Source of the DNA: Mageeibacillus sp. UBA5436
GTDB taxonomy: Bacteria > Bacillota > Clostridia > Saccharofermentanales > DTU023
NCBI GenBank assembly: GCA_002427545.1
Contig: DIRM01000047.1
Span: 1 to 13,970, forward strand
Length of the DNA stretch: 13,970 nucleotides
Reading direction: 5' to 3'
A program made the position numbers and the translations under genes. The notes under the pieces are model-generated. The model searched no databases. It was not told where the DNA came from and saw only the letters and a program-made list of their open reading frames with translations. Below, piece by piece: positions 7,917-13,970 of this stretch (position 1 is its first letter; every line of letters starts with the position of its first letter).

Positions 7917-8354
7917 ATGATTCAAAATCTTTCATACATAACTGTTCTAGAAGTAGCACAGTCAACAACTGGTACTAATAGTACAAACACACTTCTTTCT
8001 TTATTACCAATGGTTGCTATTTTTGCTTTGATGTATCTTTTAATGATTCGTCCACAGAAAAAGGAAGAAAAACGAACGCAAGAAAAAATCAATGCTATGC
8101 GTATCGGAGATCAAATTGTAACGATTGGCGGAATTGTAGGAAAAATTGTTAATATATCAGATGATGAAATTACAATTGCAAGTTCAGTTGCTAATACAAT
8201 GATGACTTTCAAAAAGCAAGCTGTCAGCACGGTCATTCAATCTGAAGAAAACAAAGAATTAGCGAAAAAGGAAAAACTCGAAGCAGGCGAGCCTGAAAAG
8301 AAGAGTTTCTTTGACAAATTCAAGAAAAAAGACAAACATGATGATATAGAATAA
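7917..8354 (+). CDS. yajC: Preprotein translocase accessory subunit YajC
   Basis: YajC is a small single-pass inner-membrane protein that joins SecD and SecF at the SecYEG channel. Of 145 residues, about 24-44 form one transmembrane helix (LLSLLPMVAIFALMYLLMI), followed at once by the family signature RPQKKEEKR (45-53). A small cytosolic domain with GDQIVTIGGIVGKIVNI (64-80) and DDEITI (82-87) follows. The family is usually about 90-110 residues; the extra length is a highly charged Lys/Glu tail (about 108-145) without recognised domain. The queA-tgt-yajC order is widespread in bacteria. Normally secD and secF follow, but here the next gene is dnaG, so the SecDF partners must be elsewhere or absent. 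Confidence 0.94.
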   Translation: MIQNLSYITVLEVAQSTTGTNSTNTLLSLLPMVAIFALMYLLMIRPQKKEEKRTQEKINAMRIGDQIVTIGGIVGKIVNISDDEITIASSVANTMMTFKKQAVSTVIQSEENKELAKKEKLEAGEPEKKSFFDKFKKKDKHDDIE

Positions 8355-8386
8355 TTTTAAATTATTTTTTATTTTTAGTGGAAATT

Positions 8387-8434
8387 CCCTCTTTATGTCG
8401 TACTAGTTAATTACGCGCATTGAGAGGGTTTTTT
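8387..8434 (+). terminator. Terminator-like hairpin plus T6 that also masks the dnaG ribosome site
   Basis: CCCTCT (8387-8392) pairs with AGAGGG (8423-8428). Inside, ATG (8395-8397) pairs with CAT (8418-8420) and CGTA (8399-8402) with TACG (8412-8415). G-U pairs are possible at 8393/8422 and 8398/8417, and the loop has 9 bases. Six T follow at 8429-8434, ending directly at the dnaG ATG. The shape is that of a Rho-independent terminator for the yajC transcript. However, the 3' arm is also the dnaG Shine-Dalgarno, so in a read-through transcript the same hairpin would hide it. No promoter fits between the hairpin and dnaG. Whether it acts as terminator, attenuator or translational gate is not decided by sequence. 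Confidence 0.55.
8422..8428 (+). promoter_or_regulatory. Shine-Dalgarno selecting the dnaG ATG at 8435
   Basis: GAGAGGG ends 6 bases before ATG 8435, which begins MAGYIPQEIIDRI, a typical DnaG N terminus. An in-frame TTG at 8420 would add five residues (MRGFF) but lies within this element and has no ribosome site of its own. The motif is embedded in the 3' arm of the hairpin at 8387-8428. Confidence 0.7.
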
Positions 8435-10261
8435 ATGGCAGGATATATTCCACAAGAAATTATTGATCGAATTATTGAACAAACAGACATTGTTCAAGTT
8501 GTTGAGCAATATGTTAAATTAGGCAAAAAAACAGGCCTGAATTATTTTGGCTTATGTCCATTTCATGCCGAAACAAAACCATCTTTTAGTGTGACTCCTA
8601 ATAAACAAATGTTTTATTGTTATAGCTGTCAAAGAGGCGGTAATGTCATTAATTTTATACAAGAAATAGAAAATATATCTTTCCCTGAAGCTGTTCGTTT
8701 TTTAGCAAAAATGCAAGGTATAGAAATTCCAGATACGAATTATTCTAATAATCAGAATCGTGAAGAACGTGTTATACAACAAAATATTTTATTAGAAGCC
8801 GCTCGTTTTTTCTATCGAGCTTTAGAAAGCTCTCCTGGTCAAAAAGCTAAACAATATATGAAAAATCGCGGATATTCAAACGAAACCTTAATTCGTTTTG
8901 GTATTGGTTATGCGGATGAAAAATGGGATAGCTTATCGAATCATTTATTGGAACAAGGATTTACTGAGGAGGATTTGATTAATTCAGGTATTATTCGACG
9001 TAGTAGTCACAATAATCTAATTGATTTATTCCGAAATAGAGTTATTATTCCGATTTTTCCAAGTCATGGTAAATATATTATTGCTTTCGGGGGACGAACT
9101 TTGGACGATGAAACTGGTCCTAAATATTTAAATTCACCTGAAACTTTACTGTATCATAAGGGAAGCAATTTATTTGGATTAAATTTAGTCAGACAATTAA
9201 GACCCATACCAGATACCATTTTATTAACGGAAGGCTATATGGATACAATAGCTTTGCATCAAGCTGGTTATACAAATGCTGTTGCAGGACTTGGTACTGC
9301 CTTAACAGAAAATCAGGCAAAATTATTGGAACGTTATGCTAAAACAATAATTATAGCTTATGATTCTGATTCAGCAGGTATTAAAGCCACTTTAAAAGCC
9401 ATCCAAATGTTTCAATTCTTGAAAATTGAAATTAAAGTATTGAATTTTGGCGAAGCGAAAGACCCTGACAATTATATTAAAGTTAACGGGAAATCACGTT
9501 TTGATGCTTTGATTAAAGAAGCACCTTCTGCACTGGATTTTAGAATTTCCTTAGCGAAGACTGATGCAATTAATCAACAAGGTGATTTGGATATTAATCT
9601 TTATGCTTCTTCAGTTTGTAAGATTTTAGCTGAATTAGATAGTGCCATTTTAATTGAACTATATGCCAAACGCTTGGCCGCTGAAATACATATTTCAGAT
9701 AAAACCATATTACAAGATATAGAAAGATATAAAAATAATTCACAAGAAAAGAATACAATACCGGTTTTTAATTATTCTGAAAAGCAAAATATTGAAAATG
9801 GAATAGATGCAAAAAATATATCTGAAAACTATGATTATGAATTATTATTTTTAGTTTTATTAGCATCTTTTCCGGAAATATATTCAAAAATAAAAAATCG
9901 TTATCATAGTTATTTGTTTTCTCATCCTGTTTTGCGAAAATTAGCAGAAAAAACAGAAATAGCTATTCAAAATAATCAGATGACAACGCAAGAATTATTA
10001 AAATGGAGTCAAGAAAATGATGCTAAAGAAGAAAATCCCAAGATTTCTTCAGATTTAATGAAAGTCATATTTACGTTTGAAGATAAAAAAATTACAGTTA
10101 CAGAAAAGATTTATTCGGATATTTTGCGTAAATTAGAATTAAATTATGCTAAAAATAAAAAAAATGAAATATTAATTACTTTAAAAGATAAAACTTTATC
10201 TCAAGAAAATAAAAATCAATTATTAGAAGAATTAGCAAAAATTACTAAACTATTTAAATAA
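8435..10261 (+). CDS. dnaG: DNA primase DnaG
   Basis: DnaG makes the RNA primers for Okazaki fragments in association with the DnaB helicase. Counting from ATG 8435 it is 608 residues, a normal length. The N-terminal CHC2 zinc domain has C41, H44, C62 and C65 (CPFH...CYSC). The catalytic core has FGGRTLD (218-224), PKYLNSPET (229-237) and HKGSNLFGL (241-249). The Toprim part has E266 in LTEGYMD and D310/D312 in YDSDSAGIKAT. The less conserved region after about 420 corresponds to the helicase-binding C-terminal domain and is rich in Asn, Lys and Glu. The gene follows yajC through the hairpin at 8387-8434 and precedes rpoD by 15 bases, the conserved macromolecular-synthesis pairing; the rpsU gene found in front of dnaG in proteobacteria is missing, as is usual outside them. 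Confidence 0.97.
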   Translation: MAGYIPQEIIDRIIEQTDIVQVVEQYVKLGKKTGLNYFGLCPFHAETKPSFSVTPNKQMFYCYSCQRGGNVINFIQEIENISFPEAVRFLAKMQGIEIPDTNYSNNQNREERVIQQNILLEAARFFYRALESSPGQKAKQYMKNRGYSNETLIRFGIGYADEKWDSLSNHLLEQGFTEEDLINSGIIRRSSHNNLIDLFRNRVIIPIFPSHGKYIIAFGGRTLDDETGPKYLNSPETLLYHKGSNLFGLNLVRQLRPIPDTILLTEGYMDTIALHQAGYTNAVAGLGTALTENQAKLLERYAKTIIIAYDSDSAGIKATLKAIQMFQFLKIEIKVLNFGEAKDPDNYIKVNGKSRFDALIKEAPSALDFRISLAKTDAINQQGDLDINLYASSVCKILAELDSAILIELYAKRLAAEIHISDKTILQDIERYKNNSQEKNTIPVFNYSEKQNIENGIDAKNISENYDYELLFLVLLASFPEIYSKIKNRYHSYLFSHPVLRKLAEKTEIAIQNNQMTTQELLKWSQENDAKEENPKISSDLMKVIFTFEDKKITVTEKIYSDILRKLELNYAKNKKNEILITLKDKTLSQENKNQLLEELAKITKLFK

Positions 10262-10263
10262 AT

Positions 10264-10270
10264 AAAGGAG
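10264..10270 (+). promoter_or_regulatory. Shine-Dalgarno of rpoD
   Basis: AAAGGAG ends 6 bases before ATG 10277, near-ideal and only a few bases after the dnaG stop. A second in-frame ATG at 10289 is much less well placed, so 10277 is preferred. The strong site would favour high sigma-factor output from the shared dnaG-rpoD message. Confidence 0.7.
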
Positions 10271-10276
10271 AAAAGC

Positions 10277-11638
10277 ATGGCTGAAAAAATGAAAAATCAA
10301 GAAAATGATGAAAATGAAATTAAGGATAATCAGGTTGAAGCGAATAAAGATACGAAAAGTAAGGGTAAAGAGAAAAATAGCGAAAACAAATCCCCTAAAA
10401 GTGTAAAAAAAGTGAAAACATCAAAAAATGATGAAAATAAGGTAAAAGACACAAAAAAATCGAAAGCTAAAACAACTGATAATAAAGAAAAATCTAAAAC
10501 TGGTAAAAAAGCAGAAGATAAAAATAAAAAAGCAGAGAAGGAATCAAATTCACAAAATATTGAACTTAGTCCAGACGATACACAAGCAGAGAGAGCAATC
10601 AAGGTCTTAATACGCCGCTCTGGTCGTCATGAAAATAAAATAAAGCAACAAGATGTCATCGATTATTTAGAGACAATCAAATTAGACGAAGAATATATTG
10701 ATGAAGTAATGGAAGGTCTTTTAACTGCTGGGGTCGAAGTTTACGATGATACAGAGGAAGAAGATGACGAAGATGATGAAAAAAAGGGGCGTATATTTAA
10801 TGATGCCGTAATCGTAGATGATCCGGTTAGAATGTATTTAAAAGAAATCGGCAGAGTTGATTTATTGACAGCAGATCAAGAAAAAGAATTAGCCGCTCGA
10901 ATGGAAATGGGTGATGAACAAGCCAAAGATCACTTGACTACCGCTAACTTGCGTTTGGTCGTTAGTATTGCCAAGCGCTATACAGGACGCGGTTTGTCTT
11001 TTTTAGATTTAATTCAAGAAGGAAATCTAGGCTTGATAAAAGCTGTAGATAAATTTGATTATCGTAAAGGATTTAAATTTTCTACTTATGCTACTTGGTG
11101 GATTAGACAAGCGATTACTAGGGCGATCGCTGACCAAGCTAGAACCATTCGTATTCCTGTTCATATGGTTGAAACAATAAATAAAATGATTCGTATTCAA
11201 AGACAATTATTGCAAAAATTAGGTCGTGAACCAGAACCTGAAGAAATTGCAAAAGAAATGGATGTTACCGTCGATAAGGTTCGAGAAATTATGAAAATTT
11301 CACAAGAACCCGTTTCTTTGGAAAAACCAATTGGTGAAGAAGAAGATAGTTTCTTAGGAGATTTTATTCCTGATGATGATGCACCATCTCCATCGGATCA
11401 AGCATCTTTTGCACTTTTAAAAGAACAATTATTTGAAGTACTACAAGAATTGACACCTAGAGAAGAAAAGGTTTTACGTTTAAGATTTGGTTTAGATGAT
11501 GGTAGAACAAGGACTTTAGAAGAAGTTGGTAGAGAGTTTGATGTAACAAGAGAAAGAATTCGCCAAATTGAAGCAAAAGCTTTGCGCAAATTACGACATC
11601 CTTCACGAAGTCAGAAATTAAAAGATTATTTAGATTAG
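10277..11638 (+). CDS. rpoD: Primary sigma factor RpoD (SigA)
   Basis: This is the housekeeping sigma subunit that directs RNA polymerase to TTGACA/TATAAT-type promoters. Of 453 residues, 1-95 are a low-complexity extension made almost only of Lys, Glu, Asp, Asn, Ser and Thr. Region 1.1-like sequence follows (about 102-155) and then an acidic patch (158-168). Region 1.2 starts at DDPVRMYLKEIGRVDLLT (181-198). Region 2 includes LRLVVSIAKRYTGRGLSFLDLIQEGN and the -10 recognition helix FSTYATWWIRQAITRAI (268-284). Region 3 covers about 290-350, with EPVSLEKPIGEEEDS at its end. Region 4.2, which binds the -35, has TLEEVGREFDVTRERIRQIEAKALRKLR (413-440). The presence of all regions and the exact 2.4/4.2 motifs mark a primary rather than alternative sigma factor. 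Confidence 0.97.
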   Translation: MAEKMKNQENDENEIKDNQVEANKDTKSKGKEKNSENKSPKSVKKVKTSKNDENKVKDTKKSKAKTTDNKEKSKTGKKAEDKNKKAEKESNSQNIELSPDDTQAERAIKVLIRRSGRHENKIKQQDVIDYLETIKLDEEYIDEVMEGLLTAGVEVYDDTEEEDDEDDEKKGRIFNDAVIVDDPVRMYLKEIGRVDLLTADQEKELAARMEMGDEQAKDHLTTANLRLVVSIAKRYTGRGLSFLDLIQEGNLGLIKAVDKFDYRKGFKFSTYATWWIRQAITRAIADQARTIRIPVHMVETINKMIRIQRQLLQKLGREPEPEEIAKEMDVTVDKVREIMKISQEPVSLEKPIGEEEDSFLGDFIPDDDAPSPSDQASFALLKEQLFEVLQELTPREEKVLRLRFGLDDGRTRTLEEVGREFDVTRERIRQIEAKALRKLRHPSRSQKLKDYLD

Positions 11639-11654
11639 AATATTTTAAGATTGT

Positions 11655-11673
11655 TATAAAATTTAATTTTATA
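11655..11673 (+). repeat. Perfect AT-only inverted repeat after rpoD, possible weak terminator
   Basis: TATAAAAT (11655-11662) and ATTTTATA (11666-11673) are exact reverse complements around a 3-base loop. The element starts 17 bases after the rpoD stop, and a T-rich stretch (TTAATTTTT) follows 6 bases later. With no G-C pairs it would be a weak terminator in RNA. The right arm is also part of TATACT (11670-11675), a -10-like hexamer, but no -35 lies at a suitable distance. Confidence 0.3.
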
Positions 11674-11702
11674 CTTTAGTTAATTTTTAGAATGACGTGA
11701 TT

Positions 11703-13049
11703 ATGTCTAATAAACAAAAAAATGTTGATCTTTTGGCAGGAAATCCTGCCAAAGCTTTGATTAAATTAAGTTTACCAATCATTTTAGCTTCATATTTACA
11801 GATTCTTTACAATATTACAGATATGTTTTGGATTTCATCATTAGGAGCTAATAATATAGCAGCAGTAGGAACTGGCGGAAATTTTATGTGGCTTGCTACA
11901 GGCGTCATGATTATTCCACGTATGGGTGGTCAAGTCTTGTCAGGTAGAGCCTATGGTTCACAAAATCGTAAAGAAGCATTAAAAATATCTGCGACCGCTT
12001 TAAAAATGGGTGTGATATCCTCTATAGCTGTTGCAGGTATATTTATTGTTTTTAATAGAGGACTGATTGGCTTTTTTCAGTTTAATAATCAAGAAACTAT
12101 TCATTCTGCTGAAACATATCTAAAAGCAGTTGCATTGGGGATGCCTGCTGTTTTCTTAACAGGTATTATTAGTGGTTTAATGGCAGCAGGTGGCAATACC
12201 CAAATATACCTTAAAGCAACTTTGATAGGTTTATTATTGAATATGATTCTTGATCCGGTACTAATTTATAAAGCGGATCTTAAAGTTCTAGGAGCTGCTT
12301 TAGCAACCATTTTCGCTCAGTATATTGTTTTAATAATTCTCTGTATTGGTGCTGCAAGGCAACAATTTTTTCATGGAATTAAATTATTTAAAACCATGGA
12401 TAAAGAATATTATTTAAATATATTAAAATTAGGTATACCTGCTGGTTTTCAATCGATGTTTTATTCATTAATCACTATTGTTATAGGAAGATTGGTTGCT
12501 GAATTTGGAGATTTACAGGTAGCTGTTCAAAGAGTAGGTTCTCAATTGGAATCAATAACTTATACGGTAGCAGATAGTTTAGCCATTACACTCAATGCTT
12601 TTAATGCTCAAAATTTAGCAGCAAGGAACGGTATACGATTAAAAAAAGGCTATCATTTTAGTCTTGTTTTAAGTATCATGGTCGGCTTAGTTGGAATGGT
12701 CCTTTTTGTAGGTTTTCCAGATTCATTAGCCAATCTTTTTTTTACAGATTCTTTTGAAATTGAATCGGCTAAATCTTATCTCATGATTGTAGGTTTTTCT
12801 CAAATTTTCATGTGTTTGGAAATTATGTTAATTGGTAATTTTGCTGGATTAGGAAATACTTTTTATCCTTCTTTAATTGCAACATTTTTGACTTTATTGC
12901 GTATTCCAATGGCTTACTTTTTATCACATCAAGGTTTAGGTATCAATGGAATCTGGTATACCATTAGTGGTTCTTCTATCATTAAAGGAATTATTTTATT
13001 ACTTTATTATCATTATTATCAAAAACATTTATTAGAAAATTTGGTTTAA
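11703..13049 (+). CDS. MATE-family multidrug/toxin efflux transporter
   Basis: This is a polytopic membrane protein of about 448 residues that is predicted to export organic compounds by Na+ or H+ antiport. It shows the usual 12 hydrophobic helices in two halves. Family-like sequence includes LLAGNPAKALIKLSLPIIL near the N terminus, YNITDMFWISSLG and NIAAVG in helix 1-2, and the MAAGGNTQ...LLNMILDPVLIY block (about 160-189), equivalent to the common GdtktP...N..LDP motif. The second half repeats the pattern with GIPAGFQSMFYSL, VAVQRVGSQLESI and GLGNTF. Substrate cannot be deduced. The start is uncertain: ATG 11703 is chosen over an in-frame GTG at 11697, and neither has a good ribosome site. 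It sits between rpoD and the Nif3-like gene, where many Bacillota have trmK, and is probably an accessory gene with its own expression. Confidence 0.9.
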   Translation: MSNKQKNVDLLAGNPAKALIKLSLPIILASYLQILYNITDMFWISSLGANNIAAVGTGGNFMWLATGVMIIPRMGGQVLSGRAYGSQNRKEALKISATALKMGVISSIAVAGIFIVFNRGLIGFFQFNNQETIHSAETYLKAVALGMPAVFLTGIISGLMAAGGNTQIYLKATLIGLLLNMILDPVLIYKADLKVLGAALATIFAQYIVLIILCIGAARQQFFHGIKLFKTMDKEYYLNILKLGIPAGFQSMFYSLITIVIGRLVAEFGDLQVAVQRVGSQLESITYTVADSLAITLNAFNAQNLAARNGIRLKKGYHFSLVLSIMVGLVGMVLFVGFPDSLANLFFTDSFEIESAKSYLMIVGFSQIFMCLEIMLIGNFAGLGNTFYPSLIATFLTLLRIPMAYFLSHQGLGINGIWYTISGSSIIKGIILLLYYHYYQKHLLENLV

Positions 13050-13073
13050 ATTAACTTTATAATTAAATTAAAC
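13044..13073 (+). repeat. AT-rich imperfect inverted repeat across the MATE gene stop
   Basis: GTTTAAATTAA (13044-13054) and TTAAATTAAAC (13063-13073) pair at 10 of 11 positions around an 8-base loop. The left arm contains the MATE stop codon (13047-13049). There is no T-run after it, so a terminator function is weak; in sequence this AT-rich such pairing may be chance. Confidence 0.25.
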
Positions 13074-13085
13074 TAATTTAAAGTC

Positions 13086-13093
13086 AGAAAGGA
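13086..13093 (+). promoter_or_regulatory. Shine-Dalgarno of the Nif3-like gene
   Basis: AGAAAGGA is followed by 6 bases and then ATG 13100. It supports the start, which gives MINHRTIYNTILELAPAELAENWD, the usual beginning of the family. Confidence 0.6.
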
Positions 13094-13099
13094 TTTCAT

Positions 13100-13906
13100 A
13101 TGATAAATCATAGAACTATTTACAATACGATCTTAGAATTAGCACCTGCAGAATTAGCAGAAAATTGGGATCCGATTGGACCAACTTTAACTTGGCCAGA
13201 TGATCAGACAACAAATGTTGTCCTTTCTTTAGATTTGACAAATAAAGCCTTAAAATTGGCCAAAGAAAATGGAGCAAATTTAATCATTACTCATCATCCA
13301 TTTTTATTTAATTCTATACAAAATATAAATGCAGATAATGTTGAACAAAGGTTACTTTTAGAGCTAGCTGAAAATCGTATCACTTGTTATGCTGCTCATA
13401 CCAATTTAGACGCTGCTATAGGAGGCGTGGCAGAAAGCTTTCTGAAAGTTGCTTTGTCTGGTTTAGATCTTGAATCAGAGATTGATATATTAATTCCTGA
13501 TTCAGAAATAATTGGAGCTGGTCAAGGTCGAATTGTCAATCTTAAACAATCAACTTATTTGTCAACTTTAATAAAAACCATAGAAAAAAATCTTAAAACC
13601 GTATGTCAAACCAATACAGACGAAGATCAACGTATATTAAGAATTGCTGTATGCCCAGGAGCATTTGAAGAATCCTGGATAGATGAATTAGTTAGACAAA
13701 AAGTCGACATGCTTTTGGTTGGAGAAATCAAACATCATGTTACAGTGATGCTGCATGAAAGAAATATTGTATTAGCAGCAGCTGGTCACGGAGCTTCGGA
13801 ACAAACTATAATTCCGTATTTGGCAGATTATTTAAGAAAAAAATTTCCTGAATTAAATTTTGCGGAAAATGAAGGGATTGTTTATAATTATCTTAGATCT
13901 AAGTAA
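13100..13906 (+). CDS. Nif3-like dinuclear metal center protein (DUF34/YbgI type)
   Basis: Members are conserved cytosolic toroid-forming proteins with a two-metal site; the substrate is unsettled, although GTP cyclohydrolase I type 2 names are often copied onto it. The 268 residues keep the metal ligands: H65 and H66 in LIITHHPFLF, D104 in HTNLDAA, and H230 and E234 in AGHGASE, matching the H63/H64/D101/H215/E219 set of E. coli YbgI. The length fits the short form and lacks the PII-like insert of about 100 residues found in the long B. subtilis YqfO form. Two usually conserved pieces differ: WDNVGL reads WDPIGP (23-28) and the GGSG turn reads PGAF (186-189). The gene is followed without a gap by rnpB, whose likely promoter lies inside its last codons. 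Confidence 0.93.
   Translation: MINHRTIYNTILELAPAELAENWDPIGPTLTWPDDQTTNVVLSLDLTNKALKLAKENGANLIITHHPFLFNSIQNINADNVEQRLLLELAENRITCYAAHTNLDAAIGGVAESFLKVALSGLDLESEIDILIPDSEIIGAGQGRIVNLKQSTYLSTLIKTIEKNLKTVCQTNTDEDQRILRIAVCPGAFEESWIDELVRQKVDMLLVGEIKHHVTVMLHERNIVLAAAGHGASEQTIIPYLADYLRKKFPELNFAENEGIVYNYLRSK
13860..13888 (+). promoter_or_regulatory. Probable sigma-A promoter of rnpB, inside the Nif3-like gene
   Basis: A perfect -10 TATAAT lies at 13883-13888, 17 bases after TTGCGG (13860-13865; 3 of 6 to the -35 consensus TTGACA). The start would fall near 13895, a few bases before the predicted 5' end of the RNase P RNA. Both boxes are codons of the Nif3-like C terminus. A stable RNA needs its own start point, so the position is functionally sensible. 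Confidence 0.6.
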
Positions 13907-13970
13907 ACTGGATGATCGCGGATACATGATGAAAATCAGTAGATGAGGAAAGTCCGGGCTTCATAGGGCA
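13900..13970 (+). ncRNA. rnpB: RNase P catalytic RNA, type A, 5' part (continues past the window)
   Basis: RnpB is the ribozyme that removes 5' leaders from tRNA precursors, working with the RnpA protein. The highly conserved P4-region strand GAGGAAAGTCCGGGCT (13945-13960) is followed by ATAGGGCA (13963-13970), which matches the type A bacterial consensus; type B RNAs of Bacillus read AGTCCATGCT at this place. ACTGGATGATCGC (13907-13919) fits the P1/P2 strand. By alignment with the E. coli RNA in memory, the 5' end is near 13900, so it overlaps the Nif3-like stop codon by a few bases; the exact end is inferred. Only about 70 of roughly 350-400 bases are in the window. Confidence 0.93.

Noticed and set aside
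8311..8339. Perfect TTGACA near the end of yajC as a possible promoter for dnaG-rpoD
   Set aside because: It encodes part of the SFFDKF stretch, and the hexamer at the correct spacing (AAACAT, 8334-8339) is poor; the nearest AT-rich -10-like hexamers (8345-8352) are 28-30 bases away.
8420..8434. Upstream TTG start for dnaG adding five residues
   Set aside because: It lies inside the GAGAGGG ribosome site region and has none of its own; ATG 8435 has ideal spacing and gives the typical DnaG N terminus.
10330..10602. Open frame on the minus strand within rpoD
   Set aside because: It mirrors the Lys/Glu-rich sigma extension and gives a Phe/Ser/Leu-rich product with no ribosome site or conserved pattern.

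Overview
The window is AT-rich (roughly one-third G+C by eye), gene-dense chromosomal DNA with every gene on the + strand, and it looks like a low-GC Gram-positive bacterium of the Clostridia type. Three things support this. The tRNA m5U54 enzyme is the folate-dependent TrmFO typical of Bacillota. The comM-dprA-topA-trmFO and dnaG-rpoD blocks are in Bacillota order. The RNase P RNA entered at the right edge has the type A core (AGTCCGGGCT...ATAGGGCA) rather than the type B core of Bacillus relatives. Genus cannot be named from this sequence. TGA is used as a stop and Trp is TGG, so the standard bacterial code applies.

Layout. 1-847: 3' part of a ComM/YifB-like AAA+ gene. 909-1943: dprA; the two form a DNA uptake/recombination pair. 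2044-8354: a tight run headed by a convincing promoter (TTGACA-17 bp-TATATA), with topA, trmFO (4-base overlap), queA (3-base gap), tgt (TTG start) and yajC. 8387-8434: a hairpin plus T6 that overlaps the dnaG ribosome binding site. 8435-11638: dnaG primase and rpoD, the macromolecular-synthesis pair without rpsU. 11703-13049: a MATE-family exporter. 13100-13906: a short Nif3-like protein. 13900-13970: 5' end of rnpB, with its promoter inside the end of the Nif3 gene. No stretch longer than about 100 bases lacks a gene, and I saw no tRNA, rRNA, insertion sequence, CRISPR array or prophage gene.

How the genes fit together. This is mostly housekeeping information processing: DNA topology (TopA), replication priming (DnaG), transcription initiation (RpoD), tRNA modification (TrmFO for m5U54; Tgt and QueA for queuosine at position 34), tRNA 5' maturation (RnpB) and protein export (YajC). 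No wholly new system is evident. The most interesting points are local. The ComM-like protein has lost several residues of its ATPase site while the reading frame stays open. A terminator-like hairpin masks the dnaG Shine-Dalgarno. The rnpB promoter lies within the upstream coding sequence. A MATE gene sits where many Bacillota carry trmK between rpoD and nif3.
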